Assembly: GCF_007556815.1 (NCBI RefSeq)
Contig: NZ_CP041743.1
Location: 992,001-1,056,000 of the forward strand
Direction of reading: 5' to 3'
Length of the DNA stretch: 64,000 nt
From: Paraburkholderia megapolitana
Lineage (GTDB): Bacteria > Pseudomonadota > Gammaproteobacteria > Burkholderiales > Burkholderiaceae
The stretch's first letter is position 1, and each line of letters begins with the position of its first letter. Positions 8,041 to 16,913 of this stretch are shown here, in pieces. The position numbers were made by a program, and so were the translations under genes. The notes under the pieces were generated by a model. It made no database searches and had not been told where the DNA came from. It saw nothing but the letters and a program-made list of their open reading frames with translations.

Positions 8041-9060
8041 CTATGCGAGCCGCCTCATCGCCTCGCGCATAAACCCAAGCAACGTCTCATCGGTCCACGA
8101 TCCTTTCGTCAACTCGGGCTCGTTCTGCAGCGCCTCGCGAAACTTCGCATGTGTCGCCGGATCGTCGCCCGCGTAGCTGCGAAACAGATCCATCCACCGC
8201 AGCGCCAGCTCGCGTGCTTGTGGCGAATCGGGGGTAGCGCCTGCGTCGATTGCGTCGCGCACATCGGCCATCAATTGCGGCCATTCCATTGCACGCTTGC
8301 CGTAATTCGCGCGCAGAAAGGAAAATTCCTCAGGCGACAGATAGCGCTCATAGACCGCCATCTTCGACTCGCCGAAAGCGCGCACCACGTAATCGCGCAA
8401 CACGGGCGAAATGCCGATGCTTGCCTGCATTGCAGGCTCGTTGTCGTGCATGTAGTTCAGTTTTGCGAGCATGCGCGGATCGTTGTTGGTGTCGTGCGCG
8501 AGCATCGCCATCCAGCGGTCCGCGAGCGAGCGTGGACGTTCATCGGCGGGCGGCACGCCCGCATCCATCAGCGCGCGCACCTGCGCGACGAGCTCCGTCC
8601 ATTCGGGGGATTGCGTCTGCGTCTTGTGATACATCGGCAGGCGGTCCAGTTCTTCTTGAGAAAAGTAGCGGTCGAACATCGTCATCAACTCCAGCGTATT
8701 GAGCCAGTCGGCCAGCTCGGGCTCCTTGCCGTCCATCAACGTGCGATGCAGTTCCTGGAGACGGCCGCGCAGGCGCGCCGCCTCGTCGATCTGCCCGTCG
8801 AGCATCGCGATCTGACGCGCGACGAGGTCGGTAAGCGGTGTGTCGGGCTGGGCTAGATAAGCGCCGATGTCGGCCAGCGAAAGACCGAAGCCACGCAACG
8901 CCTGGATCCGATGGAGCCGGGCAATGTCGTCGCGGTTGTACAGCCGGTAGCCGTTATCGGCGCGCGCCGACGGGACAAGCAGGCCAATGGCGTCGTAGTG
9001 ATGCAGCGTGCGGACGGTCAGTCCGCTCTTCTTCGCCAGTTCCCCTACTTTCAAGAGCAT
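8041..9060 (-). CDS. MerR-family regulator with tandem TipAS-type ligand domains
   Basis: Residues 1-75 form a MerR winged helix (VGELAKKSGLTVRTLHHYD...GYRLY) and 78-110 the dimerising helix. Residues 151-233 and 258-338 are two related all-helical segments (EWTELVAQVRALMDAG and EWPQLMADVRDAIDAG open them), matching the TipAS antibiotic-recognition domain twice. TipAL-type proteins activate promoters with over-long spacers when a drug binds. A promoter of exactly that kind lies upstream (9089-9119), so autoregulation is likely. Its position between the 1-8011 cluster and pqq makes it a candidate sensor for the cluster product, though it is also a common stand-alone gene. Confidence 0.88.
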   Translation of the reverse strand: MLLKVGELAKKSGLTVRTLHHYDAIGLLVPSARADNGYRLYNRDDIARLHRIQALRGFGLSLADIGAYLAQPDTPLTDLVARQIAMLDGQIDEAARLRGRLQELHRTLMDGKEPELADWLNTLELMTMFDRYFSQEELDRLPMYHKTQTQSPEWTELVAQVRALMDAGVPPADERPRSLADRWMAMLAHDTNNDPRMLAKLNYMHDNEPAMQASIGISPVLRDYVVRAFGESKMAVYERYLSPEEFSFLRANYGKRAMEWPQLMADVRDAIDAGATPDSPQARELALRWMDLFRSYAGDDPATHAKFREALQNEPELTKGSWTDETLLGFMREAMRRLA

Positions 9061-9088
9061 GCAAGCCTCCGTTCAGTGCGCACGATGA

Positions 9089-9119
9089 AGGCTAGAACCT
9101 TACGTTACGTGAGGGTCAA
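9089..9119 (-). promoter_or_regulatory. MerR-type promoter/operator with 19-bp spacer
   Basis: On the minus strand, TTGACC (9114-9119) and TAGCCT (9089-9094) are separated by 19 bases instead of 17. The spacer region holds the near-perfect inverted repeat CCTCACGT-A-ACGTAAGG (9098-9114). A long spacer with a central dyad is the hallmark of MerR-family targets, and this dyad resembles the known TipAL operator. It lies 29-59 bases ahead of the MerR start. Confidence 0.7.
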
Positions 9120-9147
9120 GCAGATTGGTTTTCTTATTCTGGCTTTC

Positions 9148-9540
9148 TTACTCGATGCGCTCGACAAACTGTGAGCGATCGAATGGCGGCTCATACGGCT
9201 CGGGCCAGAATTCCACCATACGGACAATTTTGCCGCGCTCGACCGTAAAGAACGAGATTGCTCGAGCATGCTGGACGCCATCGGTGACGAGCACGTCTGA
9301 CACCGCCTCCTGCCCATTTCCCACGATCCGGTTGATTGTGAAAACCCACGGGCCATGCGCCGGGTATTGCGCATTGAACTGGACAAAATTGGCCGCACCG
9401 CGAATGCGCTCTTTCGATTGTGGGTACTCGAGGACAAAGTCGTCGGCCAGAACCGCTGCGACGCTGGGGAAATTGTTGGTAGCCATAAGACGCCAGAACT
9501 CTTGAACCACATGAGCGGCGGTGTCGGAAGCGGTAGTCAT
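9148..9540 (-). CDS. SnoaL-like / NTF2-fold protein
   Basis: A 130-residue protein with the NTF2-like layout: an N-terminal helix pair (HVVQEFWRLMATNNFPSVAAVLADDFVLEYP), then strands ending in VERGKIVRMVEFWPEPYEPP. Such proteins are isomerases, hydrolases or ligand binders with many unrelated functions; the family does not reveal the substrate. It lies upstream of the MerR gene on the same strand, 87 bases away, but the MerR gene has its own promoter in that gap. No clear ribosome site precedes the ATG. Confidence 0.75.
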   Translation of the reverse strand: MTTASDTAAHVVQEFWRLMATNNFPSVAAVLADDFVLEYPQSKERIRGAANFVQFNAQYPAHGPWVFTINRIVGNGQEAVSDVLVTDGVQHARAISFFTVERGKIVRMVEFWPEPYEPPFDRSQFVERIE

Positions 9541-9978
9541 GGTGTTGGTCGCAGAGGAGGATTTTGAGGGACGTCTCTAACGCAGCCCCGTGCAACAATA
9601 TCAACTTTTCGAGTGGACATCTTCTGCGGCTATGACTGGCCCTCGTCGCATTCATGAAGAAGGTTCTCGTGTGATCGCAATTCGATTGTTTCCGAACAGA
9701 CATGCTAGGTGGAACGATTGACCGCGTATCGGCAAGCGCATTTTCGGGTACGCTAGAGCAATCGTTGAATCGCGTTCGTCGCGCGACGATGCAAACCGCA
9801 CGACAACGATCGAACACCTTGCCAGGTTTTCGCCGCACCACGCGGTGTAATCAAACGAAAGTACCGTGCAAAGCAGTGTTGGGCATGGAGCTTGCGTGCT
9901 GTCGAGCGCCCATGAAGTCCGGTATCGCGCCGGGCCGACGGCGACAAATCTGTATCAGTCACATGGAGGAACGCAACG
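9541..9978. other. Intergenic region upstream of pqqA
   Basis: This 438-base stretch lies between divergent genes. I found no open frame with credible protein character in it and no RNA structure I could name. It presumably holds the promoter of the pqq operon; the only site I can place is the ribosome site GGAGGA at 9965-9970. Confidence 0.5.
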
Positions 9979-10053
9979 ATGCAATGGACAACTCCTAGCT
10001 ACACCGATATCCGTCTAGGCTTCGAAATCACGATGTATATCGCAACGCGTTAA
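9979..10053 (+). CDS. pqqA: PqqA, coenzyme PQQ precursor peptide (24 aa)
   Basis: A 24-residue peptide starting [16 protein letters not shown], with the conserved Glu16 and Tyr20 in the ExxxY arrangement that PqqE cross-links to begin PQQ synthesis. The whole PQQ carbon skeleton comes from these two residues. GGAGGA at 9965-9970 gives an excellent ribosome site. It leads the pqq cluster; a 124-base gap separates it from the alpha/beta-hydrolase gene, which may allow different expression levels of precursor and enzymes. Confidence 0.97.
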   Translation: MQWTTPSYTDIRLGFEITMYIATR

Positions 10054-10177
10054 GCCTGTATGGGCCGCGGCAGTATGCGGCCCTTCTGCGGAACGTGTTA
10101 CCGCAGCGCTTGCATGGCGGAAACACACTAGTGCATCGATCAACCGATCACGACAAGCCGCTCGCAAGGATGTCTCC

Positions 10178-11182
10178 ATGACGAAGCCCAGCCCGCGGCA
10201 AGCAACGCCCCCACTTGAGATCGACACGCTGCGCACACGCGATGGTCATCGCGTATCGTTCGCGATAGCAGGCGCTCCCGATGGTGTGCCAATCGCCGTT
10301 CTGCACGGCGGCCCGGGTAGCGGCAGTCAGCCTGGCGCATTGCGGCTCTTCGATCTGACACGCTTCAGAGTCGTGTTGATCGATCAGCGCGGCACCGGCG
10401 CCTCGACCCCGCACGGCAGCATCCGTCATAACCGCACTGACCATCTGATCGACGATCTCGAAGCGATTCGCATGCGGCTCGGCTTCGAACGCTGGGGCGT
10501 GCTCGGTGGATCGTGGGGAGCCGCTCTTGCGCTTGCGTACGCAGGGCAGCATCCACAAGCGGTGCTAGGCGTCGTGCTGCGCGGACTATTCCTGACTTCT
10601 GCACGCGAGGTGCGCGGTCTCTTCGTCAGATCGCGCGGCCGCGCGCCGCGCGCGTCGTCCCGACTGTGCGTTGCGGCACGTTGTGATCGACCCGCCGCTT
10701 TGCTCTCCCGCTGCCATACGGCGCTGCAAGACGGCGCGAACCCCGCACGACAGCGCGCTGTCGTGCTTGCGTGGCGCAACTACGAAGAAGCCGTGCTTGG
10801 TCATTGCGATGCGCGTCAGATAAACGCGGCGACAGCAAGCTCACCGCGCGAAACGCGCCGGTTGATCGGCAAATACCGCATCCAGGCGCACTACCTCGCG
10901 CATCGCTGCTGGCTCGGCGAAACCCGTCTGCTTGAACTCGCGCGCAATGCCGCCAGGGCCGGCGTACCGCTTGCGGCGGTGCACGGTGTGCGCGATCCGG
11001 TCTGTCCGCGAGGCAACTTACGGCGCCTTGCACACGCGGTTCCCACTGCACAGATTGAATACGTGCGTGGCGCGGGTCATCTGGCAAGCGACCCGGTGCT
11101 GCACGAACGCGTTGCCCGCGCGCTCGAAACGATGTTCATCCCATCCGCTCACGAGGGGCGCGCCGTGCGCCGCGCAGCATGA
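10178..11182 (+). CDS. S33 prolyl-aminopeptidase-like alpha/beta-hydrolase within the pqq operon
   Basis: A 334-residue alpha/beta-hydrolase with proline iminopeptidase motifs: HGGPG at 43-47 (oxyanion region), DQRGTGAS at 69-76 and the nucleophile elbow GGSWG at 110-114 with Ser112. GVRDPVCP and GAGHLASDP near the C-terminus supply the Asp and His. It lies between pqqA and pqqB, and its stop overlaps the pqqB start as ATGA, so it is translated as part of the operon. No M16 protease gene (pqqF/pqqG) is in the window. It may trim the cross-linked PqqA peptide; this is inference from position and family. Confidence 0.85.
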   Translation: MTKPSPRQATPPLEIDTLRTRDGHRVSFAIAGAPDGVPIAVLHGGPGSGSQPGALRLFDLTRFRVVLIDQRGTGASTPHGSIRHNRTDHLIDDLEAIRMRLGFERWGVLGGSWGAALALAYAGQHPQAVLGVVLRGLFLTSAREVRGLFVRSRGRAPRASSRLCVAARCDRPAALLSRCHTALQDGANPARQRAVVLAWRNYEEAVLGHCDARQINAATASSPRETRRLIGKYRIQAHYLAHRCWLGETRLLELARNAARAGVPLAAVHGVRDPVCPRGNLRRLAHAVPTAQIEYVRGAGHLASDPVLHERVARALETMFIPSAHEGRAVRRAA

Positions 11183-12099
11183 AGATCAAGGTACTCGGCT
11201 CATCGGCGGGCGGCGGTTTTCCGCAATGGAACTGCAATTGCCGCAATTGCGACGGCGTGCGGCGCGGTACGCTGAAGGCGACTCGCCGCACCCAGTCGTC
11301 GATCGCCATCAGCACGAATGGCGATGACTGGCTGCTCGTCAACGCATCGCCCGATCTGCTCGCGCAGATCGCCGCTCATCCGGAATTGCAGCCGGCTCGC
11401 CGCGCACGCGACAGCGGCATTGCCGCCGTGCTCGTCATGGATGCACAGATCGACCACGTCACCGGCCTGCTGATGCTGCGCGAACGCGACACACCGCTGC
11501 CGCTATACGCCACCGATGCGGTATGGCAAGACCTGTCCAGCGGCTTTCCGGTCGGCCCGATCCTGTCGCACTACTGCGGCGTCGAGCATCGCCGCATCGC
11601 GCTCGACGATGCGCCGCTGGCGGTAGCCCCGCTACCCGGCGTGCAGATCGACGCACTGCCACTGTCGAGTAAAGCGCCACCGTATTCACCGCACCGCAAT
11701 GCGCCTGAACGTGGCGACAACATCGGCCTCATGATCACCGACTTGAAATCCGGCAAGCGCGTGTTCTACGCGCCGGGCCTCGGCGCGATCGAGTCACACG
11801 TGCTTGCGGCAATGCGCGAAGCAGACTTGCTGCTGGTCGACGGCACGCTATGGACCGGCGACGAAATGATCCGTCTCGGCTTGTCGAAGAAGAACGCCGC
11901 CGACATGGGCCATCTGCCGCAGTCGGGCCCGGGCGGCATGATCGAGGTACTCGACTCGCTTGGCACCGGTCGCGCGCGCAAGGTGCTGATTCATATCAAC
12001 AACACGAACCCGATCCTCGTCGAGGATGGTCCCGAGCGGCGCGTGCTGGCTGAACACGGAATCGAAGTCGCCTATGACGGGATGACCTTCGAACTATGA
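11179..12099 (+). CDS. pqqB: PqqB, metallo-beta-lactamase-fold PQQ biosynthesis protein
   Basis: A 306-residue protein that opens [19 protein letters not shown], the invariant PqqB start, followed by the CNCRNCDG Cys cluster that binds structural zinc. [12 protein letters not shown] and GHLPQSG match the metallo-beta-lactamase fold of PqqB. PqqB is thought to hydroxylate or oxidise the Glu-Tyr-derived intermediate before PqqC acts. The ATG overlaps the hydrolase stop, and its own stop overlaps a possible pqqC start. Confidence 0.96.
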   Translation: MKIKVLGSSAGGGFPQWNCNCRNCDGVRRGTLKATRRTQSSIAISTNGDDWLLVNASPDLLAQIAAHPELQPARRARDSGIAAVLVMDAQIDHVTGLLMLRERDTPLPLYATDAVWQDLSSGFPVGPILSHYCGVEHRRIALDDAPLAVAPLPGVQIDALPLSSKAPPYSPHRNAPERGDNIGLMITDLKSGKRVFYAPGLGAIESHVLAAMREADLLLVDGTLWTGDEMIRLGLSKKNAADMGHLPQSGPGGMIEVLDSLGTGRARKVLIHINNTNPILVEDGPERRVLAEHGIEVAYDGMTFEL

Positions 12100-12110
12100 A
12101 CGGAGACGGC

Positions 12111-12818
12111 ATGAACGTAGAGGACACTACGCCACCCGCCTGGACGCGCGACGAATTCGAAGCGCAGTTGCGTGCAAAGGGCACCGCTTATCACATCCAT
12201 CATCCGTTCAACGTGAAGATGAATAGCGGCGGGTGTTCGCGCGAACAGATCCGCGGCTGGGTCGCAAACCGCTTCTACTATCAGATCAACATTCCGCTGA
12301 AAGACGCAGCGGTCCTGTCGAACTGCACGGATCGCGAGACGCGCCGCCGCTGGGTGCTGCGCATTCTCGACCACGACGGCTACGGCGACGAAGAGGGCGG
12401 CATCGAGACCTGGGCGCGTCTTGCCGACGCAGTCGGTTTGTCGCGCGACGAACTGTGGTCGCTCGAACATGTGACGCCAGGTGTGCGTTTTGCCGTCGAT
12501 GCCTACGTGAACTTCGCGCGCCGCGCTCCGTGGCAGGAATCGGTCTGTTCGTCGCTGACCGAGATGTTCGCGCCGCAGGTGCATCGCGACCGGCTTGCGA
12601 GCTGGCCGGAGCATTATCCTTGGATCGATCCCGCGGGCCTCGCGTACTTCCGTTCGCGCATTTCGCTTGCACAGCGCGACGTGCAGCACGGGCTGGAAGT
12701 CACGCTCGATTATTTCAAGCGACGCGAGCAGCAGGAACGCGCACTCGAGATCCTGCAGTTCAAGCTCGACATCCTGTGGACCATGCTGGACTCGATCGAA
12801 AAGGCCTTTCCGCAATGA
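12111..12818 (+). CDS. pqqC: PqqC, pyrroloquinoline-quinone synthase
   Basis: A cofactor-free oxidase that performs the final ring closure and oxidation giving PQQ. The protein shows the PqqC series [33 protein letters not shown] and [20 protein letters not shown], including the active-site His and Arg-rich segments. I chose the ATG at 12111, which is preceded by GGAG; an in-frame ATG at 12096 would overlap the pqqB stop as ATGA. The stop at 12816-12818 overlaps the pqqD start. Confidence 0.96.
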   Translation: MNVEDTTPPAWTRDEFEAQLRAKGTAYHIHHPFNVKMNSGGCSREQIRGWVANRFYYQINIPLKDAAVLSNCTDRETRRRWVLRILDHDGYGDEEGGIETWARLADAVGLSRDELWSLEHVTPGVRFAVDAYVNFARRAPWQESVCSSLTEMFAPQVHRDRLASWPEHYPWIDPAGLAYFRSRISLAQRDVQHGLEVTLDYFKRREQQERALEILQFKLDILWTMLDSIEKAFPQ

Positions 12819-13105
12819 ACGATCTATCACACACCGCCGGTGATGAGCCGACGCTTCATCGTCCGAAGATCAAGGCGCTGTTTCGTCTGCAATGGGAGCC
12901 GGCGCAGAACGCGCATGTGCTGCTGTATCCCGAGGGTATGGTGAAGCTCAATCAGAGCGCCGCGGAAATCCTCAAGCGCTGCGACGGTACACGCGACGTG
13001 GACACGCTGATCGCCGATCTGGAGCTCGCGTTCAATACAACCGGACTCGGCACCGAAGTGCGTGCGTTTCTCGTCGATGCGCAGGCGCACGGCTGGCTGG
13101 AATAG
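12815..13105 (+). CDS. pqqD: PqqD, PqqA-binding chaperone
   Basis: A 96-residue protein with the PqqD winged-helix peptide-binding pattern: [24 protein letters not shown], then [21 protein letters not shown]. PqqD binds PqqA and hands it to PqqE. The ATG at 12815 overlaps the pqqC stop by two bases and the stop lies two bases before pqqE, so the three genes are translationally tied. It is separate from pqqE here, not fused. Confidence 0.95.
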   Translation: MNDLSHTAGDEPTLHRPKIKALFRLQWEPAQNAHVLLYPEGMVKLNQSAAEILKRCDGTRDVDTLIADLELAFNTTGLGTEVRAFLVDAQAHGWLE

Positions 13106-13107
13106 CG

Positions 13108-14289
13108 ATGAGCGATTCTTCAGCGCCCGTTGCTACGGCCACCGGTATAGCACCACCGCTGTGGCTGCTGGCCGAGCTTACCTATCGCTGCCCGTTGCAT
13201 TGCGCGTTCTGCTACAACCCCGTCAACTATACGGAGCACAACCGCGAACTCGACACCGCGCAATGGATCGACGTACTGCGCCAGGCTCGCGCACTCGGCG
13301 CCGCGCAGCTCGGGTTTTCTGGCGGCGAACCACTCGTGCGCGACGACCTCGAAGTGCTCGTGAAAGAAGCGCGCGAACTCGGCTTCTACACCAATCTGAT
13401 CACCTCCGGCGTCGGCCTGACCGATAAACGGCTTGGCGACCTGAAGGCCGCGGGCCTCGATCACATCCAGCTGTCGTTCCAGGATTCGACTCAGGAACTG
13501 AACGATTTCCTGAGCAGCACACGCACCTTCGACCTCAAGCAACGAGTCGCCACATCGATCAAGCAGCACGGCTTTCCGATGGTGCTGAACTGCGTGCTGC
13601 ATCGCTTCAATCTTCCGCACGTCGACAAGATTATCGACATGGCGCTCGCGATGGGCGCCGAATACCTGGAGCTGGCGAACACACAGTATTACGGCTGGGC
13701 GCACACGAACCAGGCGCAACTGATGCCGACGCGCGAACAACTCGACGAAGCCGAGGCCGTCGTGGAGCGTTATCGCCGCACACACGGAGACCGCTGCAAG
13801 ATCTTCTTTGTCGTGCCGGATTATTTCGAGCGTCGCCCGAAGCGCTGTATGAATGGCTGGGGCGCGGTGTTCTTAGGCATTGCGCCTGACGGCGCCGCGT
13901 TACCTTGCCATAGCGCGCGCAGCCTGCCGGGACTCGATTTTCCGAACGTGACGCAGATGCCGCTGCGCGAGATCTGGTATGAAAGCGCGGCGTTCAACCG
14001 CTTTCGCGGCCTCGACTGGATGAAAGAGCCGTGCCGCAGTTGCGACGAGAAAGAGCGCGACCTGGGAGGTTGCCGCTGCCAGGCGTACATGCTGACCGGC
14101 GACGCAGCGAATGCCGATCCGGTGTGCGACAAGTCGCCGTCGCACGACACGGTGGTGCAGGTTGTGCGTCGCGCTGCAACGACGGCGGATTCAAACGCCG
14201 CCATGCAACCGCGCGAACAACCGATCCTGTTTCGCAACGATGCCAATTCGCGTCGGCTGGCCGCTACGCCTGCAACTGGCCAGCCCTAA
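13108..14289 (+). CDS. pqqE: PqqE, radical SAM PqqA cross-linking enzyme
   Basis: A 393-residue radical SAM enzyme that joins the Glu and Tyr side chains of PqqA. The CxxxCxxC motif is C28, C32, C35 (RCPLHCAFCYNP), with GGEPL following. The C-terminal SPASM region shows the many Cys for auxiliary clusters, including PCRSCDEKE and GGCRCQAY. The start at 13108 follows the pqqD stop by two bases. It is the last pqq gene and faces the PQQ-dependent dehydrogenase, 68 bases away. Confidence 0.96.
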   Translation: MSDSSAPVATATGIAPPLWLLAELTYRCPLHCAFCYNPVNYTEHNRELDTAQWIDVLRQARALGAAQLGFSGGEPLVRDDLEVLVKEARELGFYTNLITSGVGLTDKRLGDLKAAGLDHIQLSFQDSTQELNDFLSSTRTFDLKQRVATSIKQHGFPMVLNCVLHRFNLPHVDKIIDMALAMGAEYLELANTQYYGWAHTNQAQLMPTREQLDEAEAVVERYRRTHGDRCKIFFVVPDYFERRPKRCMNGWGAVFLGIAPDGAALPCHSARSLPGLDFPNVTQMPLREIWYESAAFNRFRGLDWMKEPCRSCDEKERDLGGCRCQAYMLTGDAANADPVCDKSPSHDTVVQVVRRAATTADSNAAMQPREQPILFRNDANSRRLAATPATGQP

Positions 14290-14357
14290 GACTCAAGCGA
14301 CGCTCTGCTGCTTCGGTCCAGGCACCTCGTCGAACGATGCGCCTGAACCGGGAGGCA

Positions 14358-16151
14358 TCACTGCCCTTGATGCCCGATCGCCCACACATAAGCGGTCACG
14401 GCCTTAAGGTCCTTCTGCGACAGTTGCACGCCACCCATCGGCGGCATCAGGTCGCTGTGCTCCTTCGGATGCGCGACACCTTTGGCAATAGTCTCGCCAA
14501 GACCCGACAGACTGCCATCGCTCCACAGCCATGTGCCCTTCGTCAGATCGGCGCCGATTCCTGAGCCCTTGCCGTTCGAGCCATGGCAACCGGCACAGGT
14601 CGCACCGCCCACCTGGCCGAGGAACACGCGCTCGCCGAGTTCGACTTCGGCTTTCGATGAGCCCGGCGGCACAGGCAAACCGGCGGTCGGTTTGCCCGCG
14701 TCCGGATGGATGCCTTCAGGCGGTAACTGCGAGCCCGACGCCGACTGCGCGGCTGTCGGCGTCGGTGCGGCAGCAATCGGTGCATTCGCATCGCCGCTAT
14801 AGGTCACGCGCCAGATGCGACCGTGGACATCGTCGGAGATGAAGAGTGCGCCATCAGGTGCCACCGCTAGACCGGTCGGACGAAACGCCGCTTGCCCCGG
14901 CTCCTTCACGGCCCCAGCGAAGCCATCGGCAAAGATCACGTAGTTGCCGACACCCTTGCCGTCGCGGAACGGCTGAAACACCACGTTGTAGCCGCCTTGA
15001 CGCGCCGGCGCCCGATTCCACGAGCCGTGAAAGGCAACAAATGCACCGCCCCGGTACGCGCTCGGGAAGCCGCTTTGCGCTTCATAGAACGTCAGATCGT
15101 TCGGCGCCCAGTGACCTGGAAATGCAGCGACCGGCCATGTGCGATTCGCACACAGTCCGATCTTCTTTCCATCGCCGCCGTATTCCGGTGCCAGCATCAG
15201 CTTCTTCTTCATGCCGTCGTAATAGCATTCGGGCCAGCCGTAGTCGGCACCTTGCTTCAACTCGACGATGACTTCAGCCGGCAGCTCCTGGCCTTCCTTC
15301 GCGGTGAAGCGTTCCGGCCAGTCTTCGTGAAGCTGATCGCGACCATGCTGTGTCGAGAAAGCCCGACCCGCGCCGTCGAGCGCAATCCCTTCTCCGTTGC
15401 GCAGACCGCTGATATAACGCTCGGCGGCCGAGAACGTTTGACCGGTCTTGTTCGCGTCGTAACGCCAGATGCCGGCGCGCGTTTCCTTCTCGGTACATGG
15501 CTGATTGCCTGGCGAATGCGGCGTGCGGTTCTGCTTCTCGCACGCGTTGGTCGCCGAGCCGAGATCGACCAGCAGATCGCCCTTGGGGGTGATCGCGATC
15601 GGGTGCATCGGGTGATCGCCGGTGACCGGCAAGCCGGAGACGATGACTTCGCCTTTACCGCTTGGCGCGACATCGCCGCTCTTGAGCGCATAACGCATGA
15701 TGCGGTCGTTGCTTTCGGCGTAGACCGCGTTGTTATAAAGCTTGAGGCCAGTGCCGCCATGACCGCCTTCTGCAGCGGTCTCGCCGAAATGCTGGATCAC
15801 ATCCGCCTGCCCCACGCCTTTAGTGTCCTTTAGCGCGACGAGGTAGCCGCCGTCAGGTGGCGTGTTTTCCTGGTAGTAGGTGCCGCTCCACATGTTGACG
15901 TAGAGCGTGCCGTCCGCGGCTACCGCCATTTGTCGCACATGGCCAAGATTGTCGGCAAAAACTGTCGCGCAGAAACCCGCGGGCAACGAGATGCCGGTTG
16001 CCGCGTTATTGCAGGTCGCGGCGCTTTCGGCTGCCTCGACCGGTTTGATCAGATGCACAGTCGGCACAAGGGCCAGCGAGACGGCTGCCAGGCCTGCTGC
16101 ACTGGCTAGTCGAGTGAGAAAACCAACGGTTGACGCAGACGGAACACGCAT
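14358..16151 (-). CDS. Secreted sorbosone/glucose-dehydrogenase-type PQQ quinohemoprotein with C-terminal cytochrome c
   Basis: A 597-residue protein. Residues 1-40 form a signal peptide ending near VEAAESA. Residues about 45-430 are a beta-propeller of the soluble glucose/L-sorbosone dehydrogenase family (LPAGFCATVFADNLGHVRQM, HPMHPIAITPKGDLLV, YGWPECYYDG). After a Pro/Ala linker, CAGCH at 519-523 and the later DLMPPMG define a cytochrome c domain that would pass electrons onward. The ATG at 16151 is preceded by GGGAGG; the longer frame to 16247 has no such site. It converges with pqqE, which supports PQQ as cofactor. The substrate is probably a sugar or aldehyde in the periplasm. Confidence 0.88.
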   Translation of the reverse strand: MRVPSASTVGFLTRLASAAGLAAVSLALVPTVHLIKPVEAAESAATCNNAATGISLPAGFCATVFADNLGHVRQMAVAADGTLYVNMWSGTYYQENTPPDGGYLVALKDTKGVGQADVIQHFGETAAEGGHGGTGLKLYNNAVYAESNDRIMRYALKSGDVAPSGKGEVIVSGLPVTGDHPMHPIAITPKGDLLVDLGSATNACEKQNRTPHSPGNQPCTEKETRAGIWRYDANKTGQTFSAAERYISGLRNGEGIALDGAGRAFSTQHGRDQLHEDWPERFTAKEGQELPAEVIVELKQGADYGWPECYYDGMKKKLMLAPEYGGDGKKIGLCANRTWPVAAFPGHWAPNDLTFYEAQSGFPSAYRGGAFVAFHGSWNRAPARQGGYNVVFQPFRDGKGVGNYVIFADGFAGAVKEPGQAAFRPTGLAVAPDGALFISDDVHGRIWRVTYSGDANAPIAAAPTPTAAQSASGSQLPPEGIHPDAGKPTAGLPVPPGSSKAEVELGERVFLGQVGGATCAGCHGSNGKGSGIGADLTKGTWLWSDGSLSGLGETIAKGVAHPKEHSDLMPPMGGVQLSQKDLKAVTAYVWAIGHQGQ

Positions 16152-16426
16152 TGAAGTAGCCTCCCTAAGACGGGTAGCGAATTGAACAAGCGGAACAAAC
16201 GGAACAGGCGGTAGGGGAATGCGACGAAACGGTACGCTCGGTGGCACCGGTCGCCGGTAATGGTTCAGCCATCAGCAGCCCATGCGGTATGTCCGCATGG
16301 GCCTGTCTCCATGATGTCATCTGTGATGACCTCATTCTTTAGAATTCGCGAAGTGCCCTCGCCTCTCTCTACGACAGGCAAGTGCGCAAAGACTTCCGAT
16401 TCCAGATTGAAAAGCTGAATTGAAGC

Positions 16427-16456
16427 AAAAAGACCCGACTCAAAGAATCGGGTCTG
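16427..16456 (-). terminator. Intrinsic terminator (minus strand)
   Basis: On the minus strand AGACCCGA (16449-16456) pairs perfectly with TCGGGTCT (16432-16439) across a 9-base loop and runs straight into a T tract. It ends some transcript coming from higher coordinates, yet no confident minus-strand gene lies between here and 17372. Confidence 0.75.
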
Positions 16457-16524
16457 TCCAGTATAGGTGAAAAGCGAGAGCGCGTCAGAGAAGGAACACC
16501 GTGTGCGCAATGCAATCGAGGACT

Positions 16525-16585
16525 ATGAAAAATCGAATGAAAAATCGTAGAAAAATCCAGGGAATCCGGGGGAAAATCCAGGAAA
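16525..16585. repeat. Short A-rich direct repeats
   Basis: GAAAAATC occurs three times in close succession, then AAAATCCAGG twice, with GAATCCGG between. It is a degenerate run of 10-12-base units rather than a clean tandem array; no function is evident. Confidence 0.4.
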
Positions 16586-16703
16586 CTGGATGCAGTGTGA
16601 TCGTCTTTAGACTATCTTAGGTAGTTGAGTCTTAGGTGTATCGATTTACTAAAGGCAATTGAATTCGCAAACGATGAAAGTCATGCGAATTGGCTTGGAA
16701 AAT

Positions 16704-16913
16704 TCAGTGGCCCTCGCTAAGCGACCTTGAAATTTCTTTAGCAATTGCCTCGTCCTTGTAGTCGAGTTTTTCGTAGCCGCAAGCGACGAACGACGCTTGT
16801 TCGACGAACCCGGTGCGACCGCTAATGTTCGTAGCCGCTCGTACTTCGCCGTCCGTCCTCCGTGACGACGCGTGCCGCACAACCCAGCGTAGCCCCGAAT
16901 ATTCGGTTCGCAT
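16704..16913 (-). CDS. Possible small hypothetical protein (69 aa)
   Basis: A 69-residue frame in the AT-richer stretch. The C-terminal half (FVACGYEKLDYKDEAIAKEISRSLSEGH) looks like a genuine amphipathic, charged protein end. I do not recognise a family. There is no clear ribosome site. A strong minus-strand terminator lies 250 bases downstream, which fits a transcript here, but a non-coding RNA would fit as well. Confidence 0.3.
   Translation of the reverse strand: MRTEYSGLRWVVRHASSRRTDGEVRAATNISGRTGFVEQASFVACGYEKLDYKDEAIAKEISRSLSEGH

Noticed and set aside
9702..9998. 98-residue frame upstream of pqqA
   Set aside because: It overlaps PqqA, has no ribosome site and has composition typical of a chance frame.
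12233..12814. N-terminal extension of pqqD through pqqC
   Set aside because: The extension is an Arg-rich frame antiparallel in character to pqqC coding; the ATG at 12815 gives normal PqqD length.
14358..16247. Start of the PQQ dehydrogenase at 16247
   Set aside because: The extra 32 residues are Pro-rich with no signal character; the ATG at 16151 has GGGAGG and begins a proper signal peptide.
16265..16510. 81-residue minus-strand frame
   Set aside because: It runs through the strong terminator at 16427-16456 and shows no family features.
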